From: Telopea speciosissima
Lineage: Eukaryota > Streptophyta > Magnoliopsida > Proteales > Proteaceae
Length of the DNA: 64,000 bases
Direction: 5' to 3'
NCBI RefSeq assembly: GCF_018873765.1
Contig: NC_057925.1
Span: 47,709,010-47,773,009, forward strand
The notes beneath the pieces were generated by a model, which saw only the letters and a program-made list of their open reading frames with translations, made no database searches and was not told the origin of the DNA. Shown one piece after another: positions 1 to 9,854 of the stretch (the first letter of the stretch is position 1; each line of letters opens with the position of its first letter). Both the position numbers and the translations under genes were made by a program.

Positions 1-60
1 GAGGAGTAAATTTGAGCAAACTTATAATTCACATTGATCTTCAATTTCTTGTTTCCTTAC

Positions 61-307
61 CTTGTGCAGTTCAAAAACTTTATCATCAACCAGCACTCGA
101 ACCGACACTGGCAAACCAGTCTCTTGGCTCCTGAAAGAAGATTAACCCATACACAATCAAATGTTGAAATAGAAAGACAATTAAGATTTGTTGAGATTGG
201 TAAGAATCTTACCATGCAATGATTTTGATCTTGAGCAAAGCAGCGACATTTGGAGATGAGAAGGGACTAGGTACCGGAGGATTCACTTTCGGGCTTGCAA
301 CATCCAT
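61..307 (-). CDS. NPH3/BTB-POZ family protein, 5' end only (At5g48130-like)
   Basis: Two short coding exons are visible. Exon 1 (307 to 213) starts ATG-GAT-GTT and ends at a GTAAG donor; exon 2 (130 to 61) follows a CAG acceptor and ends at GTAAGG. The 95 and 70 nt join in frame to 55 residues. They contain SPFSSPNVAALLKIKIIAW followed by SQETGLPVSVRVLVDD and end VFELHK. I recognise this as the N-terminus of plant NPH3-domain BTB proteins of the At5g48130/At1g03010 type, where the BTB fold begins at the 'hKhpLhsKSGY' segment after ELHK. Family members are thought to be adaptors for CUL3 ubiquitin ligases and act in phototropin or auxin-related signalling; the role of this subgroup is poorly known. 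The rest of the BTB domain and the whole NPH3 domain lie off the left edge. Positions 1-60 are intron 2. The identification rests on remembered motifs and on clean splice joins. Confidence 0.72.
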
Positions 308-1414
308 CAATATTAAATCATGGAAGGTCATAGATTATCATCAATATATAATGGAAACTCTGGTACTACCCAACTCATAAATTTACTAAGAACAGTAGCC
401 CTGCAGCTTCCAGAACTCGAAAAACCGAGGTGAATTTATCAAGTCATACACTCGTGCAAACTAGTCAAGAAGTCAAACCCACACGAGGGGACTTGAATCC
501 AAATTTTAAGGCTTCAAATGCGTTCTTGGGCATTGGATAGGTTGAAATCTCGAGCTCAGTAGAAACAGGGAAAGCTTTCCTTTTACTTGGATTGAGGAGT
601 ATCTCAAAAGTGGCTCTGTTCATATATATCTGTTCTAACAAGCTCAATGTGTGATCAGCCATTAAAGGAAATGGACCCATCTCTTAGATTTCAGAATAAA
701 CACATTGATCAGATGATCTGAGCCATGTGTTCAAACAAACTGATCATTGGGTAATCAAAATTAGCCAAATAGAAGAGTTGCAGGGGAGCTTTTCACAAGA
801 AAGAAAGAGGGGACAAGAAGAAAAATTAAAAACACAAAGCAAGAAAAGAAGATGAAGTAAATTGACAATGAAGATTTGTCTGCTATGAGCCACATGCCTT
901 GAACTCCCAAGACGGCACGGCTTCTGAAAATTTGGATTTTTTTAGGTAGAAGAGTCCCTGTTTGCTTACTCCCAGCAAATCTCAATCTCTATTACAATAT
1001 TTTTTCTATCTATAAACAACCAACCATAGCATCTACCTTCTATTCGATCATTGGGCCCCGGATATTTGTCTCTTACTCATCAGATGATGGAATCACTTTG
1101 ATGCATTATTTTAGTGAAATCTACTTCTGTGATATTAGTGAGTGGTAGTACTTCTCAGTTCTAAACTCATAAATTTTTGGGATTACAGCTTCTTTTTTCA
1201 AAGCCTTGAAACTTAAGCAACATATAATATATTCTTTGCAAAGGTGCGATAATGTATATAATAGTCAAAGAAAAGGTGTTCATATTCCTTCATTTACAGT
1301 CAATCTGATACATAATCAACTTTTACAGTTTTTTAGGATCTAGTGGCTGGAAATACCATGTAGAAAGATTGTTTCTTCAGTCTAAATTCTAAGTGTGTGA
1401 GTGTGTGTTGTGGA
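308..1414 (-). other. Leader and upstream region of the NPH3/BTB gene
   Basis: No gene is recognised here. Minus-strand open frames at 465-680 and 761-985 resemble no family I know and are probably leader or chance frames. The promoter of the NPH3/BTB gene should be in this interval, but no TATA box stands out clearly enough to call. Confidence 0.4.
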
Positions 1415-1690
1415 TAGGGGTGTAAATGAATTGCCAAAATCCGTTTCCGTATCCGTGTCCGTATCCGTTTAGCACTATCCGAATCCGTCCGAAAGTTAAA
1501 CGGATGCGGATACGGATAGGCTATAGCTATTCGAAAAGCTATAGTTACATGTAAACGGATAAAATATCCGATCCGTATCCGTGTCCGTGTCCGTATCCAT
1601 TTAGCACTATCCGAATCCGTCCGATAGCTAATCGGATGCGGATGTGGACATAGCACTATCTGAACCGAATCCGATCCGTTTACAACCCTA
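1415..1690. mobile_element. hAT-type MITE with perfect 8-bp TSD
   Basis: The element starts TAGGGGTGTAAAT and ends GTTTACAACCCTA, giving imperfect terminal inverted repeats. It is flanked on both sides by GTTGTGGA (1407-1414 and 1691-1698), a perfect 8-bp target duplication as expected for hAT transposition. The interior is built from repeated CGGATACGGATA-like motifs in both orientations, with two copies of a block containing TTTAGCACTATCCGAATCCG, so it should fold on itself. It is too short to code for a transposase. A second member lies at 22152-22421. Confidence 0.9.
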
Positions 1691-2939
1691 GTTGTGGACT
1701 TGTGGTCATGGTTTGAGGAAGAGGATCAGAATCAGGTAATCCCAATTTGGATTCCGGCTGATTCGAATCGATTAATTTGTACTAGGTTGTTAGGGTTCAG
1801 GCCAATTCTCAACTGATTCTACTGAATTGAATCGGCGGAGGCCATTTTGTTGCCTATTCTGCTTACTTAAACCATGCTTGTGGTAAGGGGATACCCACGC
1901 AAAGTGCAAAGTGACCAATGAACCTAATGGGATCAAAGATTCAAGAATTGATCCAATCTCAATTTTGACCGATCCGGCTCATCCAATGCTTGTACTAAAA
2001 AACCCTGAAGGACATTAAAACATTGATTCTAGAGAATCAAGAACGATTTCGCCGGGATCAATATGGATCATGATCCCATGTTTTTACACCACGGATGCCA
2101 GCAATCCTGCATAGATCAGTCGAATTTGAGATGGATTTGAGAGATGTAAACGGGTCAAATGTGATCGGATCCGAATATCCCCTGACCGAATACGGATGCA
2201 ATTTGAATCCGAATTTTTGACTATCCATATGCATCCCTAGATGGATGAACCTTCTTCACCTAGGGTTGGGCTCAACTCATACCCAAAGGCAATATTTTAA
2301 GCGAGGCTGGGCTGAGCAATCACACGGTGTAAGGACCTAACTATGCCAAGCTTTGGCTGGGCTTTGGGGTGCAGGCCTAACAAGCTTTGTCAAATACTGC
2401 TATATTATCATGATGCATACTTATACGGTGAAAAGTTATCAAATGAGATGTCAATTATATTGTGCACCTAGATTGAATTCAGTAATGATCTGGATTGGTC
2501 ATATGTCAAATTTCATACTTAAATTTAATCATATACTTTCTCATATATTGGAACTCATCCTCTTCATAGTTCAAGATATTTTAATTTTGTATTATTGTCC
2601 CTTGGCTAACTGCATTTAGGCTGAAACTTGGCATGAGCAAGAGACTTTAGGTTCTATCCATTTAATCTTGTATATCCTATGGTTGGTGGAGCTTTGGTAC
2701 AAAGTTTACCAACCATTGTGAATGTTATCATTATCTAGTTTTTTCAATTGAGAAAATTAAAAAGATCACACATATAGGTAATTTTTCAGAAAATACCCCT
2801 ACGTCTAGGATGATCCATTAGGTAGATAGATCAAGATCCAATTGGCCACGTGTTAGATTTGAGCCTCAAAATCAATCATTTACCCTCTCATGTAATGGCA
2901 CATCTTCTCCCATGTATATCATAGAGCTCGGCTCTGATA
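1691..2939. other. Intergenic region without recognised gene
   Basis: Apart from the TSD at its left end, nothing coding is seen. A stretch around 2140-2240 reuses the GGATCCGAAT/CGGATGC vocabulary of the neighbouring hAT MITE and ends in TGCATCCCTAG; it may be a degenerate relative, but no ends or TSD were found. Confidence 0.4.
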
Positions 2940-3028
2940 CTCGTATGAGAACAAAGCTCAGCCATCCAGATGGAATCCAGAGGAGAAGTGGATTCCATCT
3001 GGATGGTTGGGCTCTGTTCTCGTATGAG
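2940..3028. repeat. Near-perfect inverted repeat (long hairpin)
   Basis: The left arm (about 2940-2980) and right arm (about 2989-3028) are inverted copies of about 40 bp, separated by a loop of only about 8-10 nt. Both arms share CCATCCAGATGGAATCCA and a GTATGAGAAC segment, with a few mismatches. It could be a collapsed foldback transposon end pair or a precursor of small RNAs; the sequence alone does not decide. Confidence 0.8.
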
Positions 3029-3361
3029 AACCTGAGCTGGTCTCATACACACCTTTTCGTCCCTAGAATCCTCTTTCATAGTCCTGAAAATTTTATTAGA
3101 TTGTCTTATCACCACGTCAATTCAGATTGATTGAAACTTGACATATGAGCAAGAAATCTTGAGGTGAACTTGTCAAAAATTTCGGCCCCATCGAAGCTAC
3201 GATGTAATGTCAAACGACATTTCTTGAACATCTTCTCATAGGTGTCCAATAACATGACGGTTTTTTATTTTGACATGAGACATGCTTTAATCAAAGTAAA
3301 AGCACAAGAAGTCCGGTATCAATTGGCTGCATTTTGTAGTAATAAAAGTAGTCTGTGACCT

Positions 3362-3605
3362 TAACGACACAGGCCTTGGCCTGGTGGTTGGCGTCATTCG
3401 TTGAAAGTGATGGTCTGAGGTTCGGCATCTTGAGTTCCAGTCACTCCTCCCGTATTGCATGCTGCATGTCATGTATCCTTTACTGTTTTCAATTAAGTGC
3501 GGCCCTTGGCCCCTCCTTGGCCTCTTTGTAAGCTCCTGTCTTGGCCCCTTGTGGGTCTCATCCCATTGTGGGTAATCTAGTACCAAAAACAAAAAAAAGG
3601 GGAAA
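3362..3605 (+). mobile_element. tRNA-derived SINE
   Basis: An A-box-like TGGCCTGGTGG (about 3378) is followed some 60 bp later by a B-box-like GAGTTCCAGTC (about 3431) and ends in an A-rich tail (ACCAAAAACAAAAAAAAGG). Spacing and tail are those of a Pol III-transcribed SINE of about 240 bp. A convincing TSD was not found. The minus-strand open frame across it (3287-3652) is not a gene. Confidence 0.6.
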
Positions 3606-3654
3606 AGAACGCTACTTAGTCGCATGGTTTCTATGCTCAAACACAGAATCACAT

Positions 3655-4542
3655 GAAAGTACTATTCAGCCCCTGTGAAATAAAAAATCACATTCAATTA
3701 AATCCCCCTGCATGCGTTCTCATTGACCTCCACATTAGTGCAGGCGCTACATGACCAAACAACTACTCTTGCCCAAAACATAATAATAAAAATTATAATC
3801 TTTTTTTAATTGTCCTTGGTCTTCTTCCCAACAATTATTTAAGTCAAATATAAAAAATAAAAAAAAATCAAAATAATTTGAAAGTGACTTACCATTAAGA
3901 ACATTCTCAAGAATCCTCATTATTTTACGCGTTTTGGAATATAATCAAAAGAAGAAATTTTCCTTTATTAATTTGATCGATTTTTATTCATAAGTCAAAT
4001 AGCACATTACAATCATGCACATGCAAATCACTTACATCATTTTAATTATTAAATGAGAGGTTTTGGTCAACAAAACTAAGGAGAGATGGTCAATAACCCC
4101 TTGCTTCAATGGCAGGCATCATCACGGTGTACACATGGGTATTCAAGGTGGATACAAAAAAACATCTGACTTGCCATTCAATTAGAATATCTGCAACCCA
4201 GATTCAACTTGGCAACTCATAAATATTCCAAAATTCAATTTTGCCAAATACTTGGATATCCAATTTCGGACCTGATTAATTTTTATTTGGTAAAAAGCTG
4301 ATTAATTTTTGTACTATATGAATATGGGAGAAGGCTTTCTAGTGTAGTGGCCCACATAATAACGTCATGGCAACTAAGACATGGTTAAAGTGATAGATCA
4401 GGTAATGTTGAAATTCTGCAGGCAGGTAGACCCTTAAGTTCCCTGTTCACATGTGAAGTTTCGTATTTTGGTAGAAGCATGTGAAGTTTCAGTCCAAATA
4501 TAATTGTTCATGTGATAAAACAGAAATCTAGGAATTTTATAA
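3655..4542. other. Intergenic, AT-rich; partial MITE-like copy near 3.7 kb
   Basis: Positions about 3660-3775 carry a partial member of the dispersed family best seen at 33521-33705 (shared GTGCAGGCGCTACATGACC-type text near the end). The remainder is AT-rich with no gene or structured repeat that I can support. The last nine bases (4534-4542, ATTTTATAA) are the left TSD of the next element. Confidence 0.4.
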
Positions 4543-5876
4543 GGGAAATTTTCATGTACCACCACTAAGGTATCACGTAAGTATAAACAACCCCTCTTAG
4601 TTTTGGAAAATTATACGTACCCCTTTGAGGTTCACAAAAGTTAACACATGCCCTCATTCTGTTAGTTTATGACTAACAATGTTAAAAACATGAGGTGAAC
4701 TGATAAAAATGCCCTTGCAAGAAAAAAAATAATAAAAAGAAAAAAAAACCTTGCAATTCATCTTCCCCAAATCGATTGAGGAAGATGAGTTGCAGATATC
4801 CTTGTAGGGAACACCATGGAACTAATCCTGATTCACTCTCCTTCCTTTCCCTCTTCCATTTGCTTTAGGTTTCTCTCAATCCTCACAGAGATGGAGTTTT
4901 GGGGTAAGCTTTTTCGATATGTTGTTCTTTGATCTGAGATACTTTGGTTTCAAGTGGTTTATATACCCTTCCATTCGTTAGGGTTTCAGTTCTTCTTCGT
5001 TCCATTCTCTTTACTTGTTTGGTCTTTTTTGTTAGAATAGTCAATTTCTCTCTCTACGGATCGTGCATAATGCCCTTGGTTCTATTTTAGCTCTCAATTA
5101 GGGTTTACATTTGGCATTTCACATATGATGTTCTTGCTCGATGGTTATTTTTTTAGTTAGGAGTTCGAACTAGCTCTGTTATAATATAGGTGTGCGTTTG
5201 GTTTTGAGGTATCTTCCCCCCATCCCCCTCAAGGATTTGATCTATTTGTGTATTTTCGCTGTTTGTTTGTATGTTCTCTGTGTTTGCGGTCAAGACGGCT
5301 TATGCTTTCTGGTTTCTCAGAGGCTTATTATTATTGTTTTTCCATTTCATCTCAAGTTTGTAGTTTTTATAGGTCATGTTGTTGAAACGATGAATTTGGG
5401 TGATTAAATTGTACTGGATCTGTGATCCTTTGTAGCTCTGCTTATTTACTTGCAGCATTCATCAGTATCGTTTTGTGTACACCTGAAAAATGCAGTTGAG
5501 ACCTTATGCATGTGTTTTGTTTAGTTAGATTTAAGCTTATCATGCTTGAATATCGTTAGTTTATTGCATTCAGCTTCATTGCGTATTGGAATGTAGGTTC
5601 TTATGAAATCAGTGTAGATTTCCATGGTGTTCCCTATAAGGATACCTGCAACTCATCTCGATTGAGGAAGATGGGTTGTAGGTTTGGTTTTTTTTTTCCT
5701 TGCAAGAGCATTTTTGTCAGTTCACCCCATGTTTTTAACGTTGTTAGTCATAAACTAATCGAATGGGGGCATGTGTTAACTTTTGTGAACCTCAAGGGGG
5801 ATACGTAGAATTTTTCAAAACTGGGGGATGTGTTTATATTTACGTGATACCTCAGGGGAGGTACGGGAAAATTTCC
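4543..5876. mobile_element. Long-TIR Mutator-like element (Pack-MULE) with perfect 9-bp TSD
   Basis: Arms of roughly 250-280 bp (about 4543-4820 and 5621-5876) are inverted copies of each other. The outer ends read GGGAAATTTTCATGTACC on the left and, reverse-complemented, GGAAATTTTCCCGTACC on the right. The element is flanked by ATTTTATAA on both sides (4534-4542 and 5877-5885), a perfect 9-bp TSD diagnostic of Mutator-like elements. No transposase is present, so it is non-autonomous. About 800 bp of unrelated sequence between the arms looks like acquired host DNA. The arm text resembles that of the composite element at 51040-52751, so the two may be relatives. Confidence 0.88.
4821..5620 (+). 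pseudogene. Captured 5' fragment of an HD2-type (HDT) histone deacetylase gene, inside MULE
   Basis: Between the MULE arms a pyrimidine-rich leader is followed by ATG-GAG-TTT-TGG-G at 4891-4903 and at once by GTAAGC. This would encode MEFWG, the invariant N-terminal pentapeptide of plant HD2 (HDT) histone deacetylases, ending at a splice donor. The rest looks like intron (T-rich, no long frame), and no later HD2 exon was found before the right arm. It is best read as a captured promoter/leader, exon 1 and part of intron 1. The evidence is a five-residue motif plus a splice site in a plausible leader, so the family call is moderate. Confidence 0.5.
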
Positions 5877-5885
5877 ATTTTATAA

Positions 5886-6421
5886 AAGTGCAAGGGACTA
5901 TTGAGCGTAAAGACACAAGGGAGGTAAATGATGAATTTAGTTCTAAAATTAATATTTATTTATCTAGACCATCTCCTATGTATTTAACGGTCAAATTTAC
6001 TATTAGATCCTTCTACCTGGTGGAATTAGGTGTCCTATTAAAGACCCCCGGCCCTTAGATAGTCATCAACCAGATAAATATTTGTCTATAAATATTAAAA
6101 AATAAAAATAAATCAATAAAAAACTGTTTTTATCATTAGGAATAAAATTATATAATGCATATAAGGTATAAAATTATTTATATTCTTAAATCATATTCAT
6201 ACTTCATAGTACCTAGATACATACTCCAATTTGTATGCTACCGTCTAGATATCAAAGTTATTTGAATTCATAGATAATATCAAATTATTTGGATAAACAT
6301 CCAAATAAAAGGAAATAAAACCAAACCAAATTCAGAATTGCAACTATACATGTATTCTCTACTTAAGTTTATAGAGTTCATGGCGTCGTGACAATCTTTT
6401 TCCTCGGGGATAAAGGGAACC
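5886..6421. other. Intergenic, AT-rich
   Basis: Nothing coding is recognised. The open frame at 5828-6058 starts inside the MULE arm and is a chance frame. Confidence 0.4.
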
Positions 6422-6562
6422 ATATGATGCCAGAGTGCAGTTTCCCACTTATGATGGGGTGGGAATTCGAATCATCCAATTATAGGGGGTTTTAATGCAG
6501 GGAAAGAGTGTGGTTCCCAGGGGGATGTGAGAGAGCATGTATAAGAATCTGCACACGGACGG
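6422..6562. mobile_element. MITE of family A (GATGCCAG...TGCAG ends)
   Basis: The left end reads GATGCCAGAGTGCAGTTTCCC and the right end, inverted, resembles it imperfectly (GAATCTGCACACGGAC). Two other members occur at 14511-14658 and, in opposite orientation, at 25714-25860; the shared interior runs TTTAATG...GAGAG...GGGATGTGAGAG. No coding capacity and no clear TSD were found. Confidence 0.6.
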
Positions 6563-7165
6563 GGTGAAAATCTTTTTCCCTTTTATTTTTGGTAGAAAAT
6601 TGATTGAGACTTAGCTTGTATTCATAGCATTTCTTTCACTTAATTATAGGATGTTTCTTCTCCTAAGAAAAGGGATGTGGAATTCCTCTCTACAAGGCAC
6701 AATGACAAGGTCAAAAATTGCAACAGAAATGACTTGAAATTTTGAACTTGTAATAATTAAATGATGGGATTTTCTTATTGACACCTTTTAAGATGTTAAA
6801 TAATTTGTATTTTTAAGAATAAAATAAGAGGTAATCAAAAATTAGTCTCTAAGTTCCAAATATTCTTTTAGAGAGGTGTCATTTAGATAGTTCTTTAAAT
6901 GATTGTGAATAATTGACCAATTCATTCTCTTAAGGAGAGGAGGGGAGGGGAATCTGGCTATTGGCTATTGAACATTCAAGAGATCCATAGTAGAAAATGG
7001 TTGGTAATAACTAATAAGACCAAACTTGAGAAAAAGAATCATATAATTTGAGTATTCGACATTTCATGTTATACTCCATATATATGAATTCTTTTTGTGA
7101 TACGTACTTGGTACGTATCTTAAATTAAAAGATATGGGGAGAGAAGGAAAACATTGGCCGTATAG
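6563..7165. other. Intergenic without recognised feature
   Basis: The stretch is AT-rich and has no gene. Text near 6775-6905 recurs loosely near 18380-18480 (shared GGTGTCATTTAGA), so it contains an old unnamed dispersed repeat. Confidence 0.35.
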
Positions 7166-7170
7166 AATCA

Positions 7171-7722
7171 GTATGACCCGGCTCAATCGGAATTGGCCTC
7201 AAGATCTGCCTCTACCAGTTTCAATTTTTTAATCCCGGTCTGGATAAGATCGAAATCAATCTGGATTAGCCACCCTTGTGTCCTTATGTTATGACCTGGC
7301 TCAATCAGAATTGGCCTCAAGATCTGCCTCTGCCAGTTCCAATTTTTTAATCTTGGTCCGAATAAGATCGGAATCAATCTGGATTAGTCACCCTTGTGTC
7401 CTTATAAGAATCGTTATGACCCGGCTCAACTGGAATTGGCCTCAAGATCTGCCTCTGCCAGTTCCAATTTTTTAATCCCGGTCTGGAGAAGTTCGGAATC
7501 AATCTGGATTAGTCACCCTTGTGTCCTTATAAGAATCGTTATGACCCGGCTCAACTGGAATTGGCCTCAATATCCACCTCTACTAGTTTCAATTTTTTAA
7601 TCCCGGTTCGGATGAGATCGGAATCAATCTGGATTAGTCACCCTTGTGTCCTTATAAGTATCGTTATGACCCGGCTCAACCGGAATTGGCCTCAACATTT
7701 GCCTTTGCCAATTCCGGTTTTT

Positions 7723-7725
<3 letters not shown>
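7171..7725. repeat. Tandem array, about 4.5 copies of a ~125-bp unit
   Basis: The segment CCTCAAGATCTGCCTC or a close variant recurs near 7197, 7314, 7440, 7565 and 7691, a period of about 117-126 bp. Each unit contains TATGACCCGGCTCAA and a GAATCAATCTGGATTAG core. The third and fourth units are nearly identical, suggesting recent local duplication. Overlapping open frames of 65-68 codons in the plus strand are a by-product of the period and have no known domain. Confidence 0.92.

Positions 7726-7757
<32 letters not shown>
7726..7757. repeat. (CT)n microsatellite
   Basis: An uninterrupted CT dinucleotide run directly abuts the tandem array and may mark where replication slippage began. Confidence 0.95.
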
Positions 7758-7760
<3 letters not shown>

Positions 7761-9600
7761 CCACAATCAAGGTACGCTACATGACCTGCAACTAGCTTGC
7801 CAATTGGCTATTGGTTAGGGGGTCTAAATTAGTCCGGTTCTAGGCAATCATTTGGTTCCATAACTGTTCCAATCTTAAGGAGTCAGAATTAGGACCAAAT
7901 CAATAAGCTAATTGGTCTCAAATCTAAGTTCTAAGACCATTAACTAATGGGTGGACCGATTATGATTCCTAATCTGTTCCAAACACTTTTATAATGTCCA
8001 ACTTTCCCTTTTGAAACATTTTCTTTCGTATTTTTAAAAATTTTTTCTTTTTAATTAAGATAGTACACTGTATCATGTTGTCGGCAGAGATAACCTAAGA
8101 GATGAATGGTGTGCTCCTAAAATGAGAAGAGCCAAAATTCATGAAATGGAAGTAGAAATCCTTGCTTAAGGAAGTTCCTTGAGCTAAAAGGAATTAAAAG
8201 AAATCCTTGCTTAAGAGAGTTCCTTGAGCTAAACTTTGTGACGTGAACGTCAAACCTTCAACTTTCTATGAATAACTAATAATTCAACCAATTCTTAGAT
8301 AGCCCAGAGAGCAATAGTTCAACATTCAACCTAATCTGGAGAGATTGTTTCTTGACTCAAACCCACGACTATTTGATCGCAATGGAACAATATTTTTGTT
8401 GCATCGAGTTATGCCCTCTCATCTTTTTCTTACTAAATACTAGAGAAAAACCCTAAAACAATTGTTATCGTAAGACACAAGACTTCTCTTCCCAAGTTCC
8501 CTTTTCAATTCTTTTTTTAAAAAGCTCCGCATTTACCAATGCTATCGGAGCTTGATATGTGGAAGATGCTTCATCCAATGGTACGAGCTCTACACCGTTG
8601 AATATCACATCTTCCACTTGTTGAGCTCCGACACCCACATTACCCTGCACTGGCAGATGCGGGCACCGGAGAGTATTTTTTAATTCTTGAGTTATATATG
8701 ATTATGGTTTAGGGATGTGCCTCTTTTACCTTTGAAATGATTGGTCTATCAACCGGGCCAGTAAGACTGATCCGGTTCCTGACAGGTCAGTTCTGTACCG
8801 TCTACAAGTGGGTTAAGTATAGGTAGATAAACGATACAATACAATGCACCAACAGTTAAAAGGACAAGGACACAAGATCAAAGTTCATATTTAACGGTAT
8901 TTTTGGGATGTCAACTTGCCAGATTCCAATCTGACGATAACTGGCAGCTCTATATTTACCGTCTTTAGTTTAAACTATCTTAGTAAGCAAAACGATAAGG
9001 ATGGCTAGGCCCTAGAAAAACGCAAGGCTAAAGTTACAGTCGATGAAAATCTTTTCTCTTTAAGTTGAATATTTACATTTTTTTTCTTATTTTCTCATTA
9101 AAAAACGAAGATTTGGAGAATTGTTTATTCTTTCATCGTGAAAAGCGTGAAAGCCCAATAAAATGGGAAAAAGATCCACTCGGCCCGACCGTTACAGTTG
9201 GGAAACGCCAAAATCCAAAGAATTACAACTAGAGTATTACTCATCTACGCAACCTTCAAAAGGAAAGCAAAAATGACAAATGGAAATGAAAAAGAATCCT
9301 CTGCTCCGTCACCGCCTCACGCGGATTAGGATTTCTTCTCAGAGTCATATTCTTCATTTATCACACCATTCAGAATTTCAGAGATTTAGAAGAAAGAAAC
9401 AGAAGAAGAAGAAGAAGAAGAAGAAGTCATCGCATCTGATGAGACTTCAGATATGGACGGGATGAACAGAAGTAACCTTTGACCTTTCACATTAGGTCTT
9501 TAAATTTGATTTCATTAGTGGAATTTCAAAAACCAACAAATAATATAATAAACTAAGGAGAAGCTAAACTATGTCGGATACACAGAAATATAAATCTTCT
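7758..9600. other. Intergenic between tandem array and WNK gene; one coding-like fragment
   Basis: No gene is recognised. A minus-strand frame at 8650-8465 translates to a non-repetitive, protein-like peptide (for example VEDVIFNGVELVPLDEASS) that I cannot assign; it may be a relic of a gene or retroelement. A (GAA)n tract sits at about 9400-9427. The small plus-strand frame at 9280-9465 is low complexity at its end and is not supported as a gene. Confidence 0.35.
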
Positions 9601-9854
9601 ATTTTTATGATTAAATTGAACTCTGTACATGCAAAATTCCTTCTGCAACCAAATCATCCCTCTAAAAAAAAAAACAAGAAACACTTTACACAGCCGTTCA
9701 TTAGATGAAACCCTCTACGACAAAGAGAAAAAAAAAAACCCCCAACCTTCATGTTCACCTTTACCCACCCCCCAAATCAAGGAAAATGAAAAAAAAAAAA
9801 AAAAAACGAAATCAGAATGAAAGAAATCTAACTGGATCGTCATTGACGTCGAAA

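Noticed and set aside
1333..1656. 107-codon minus-strand frame rich in RTRIRIRI repeats.
   Set aside because: It is the translation of the hAT MITE interior repeats; the same pseudo-peptide appears at 22126-22422.
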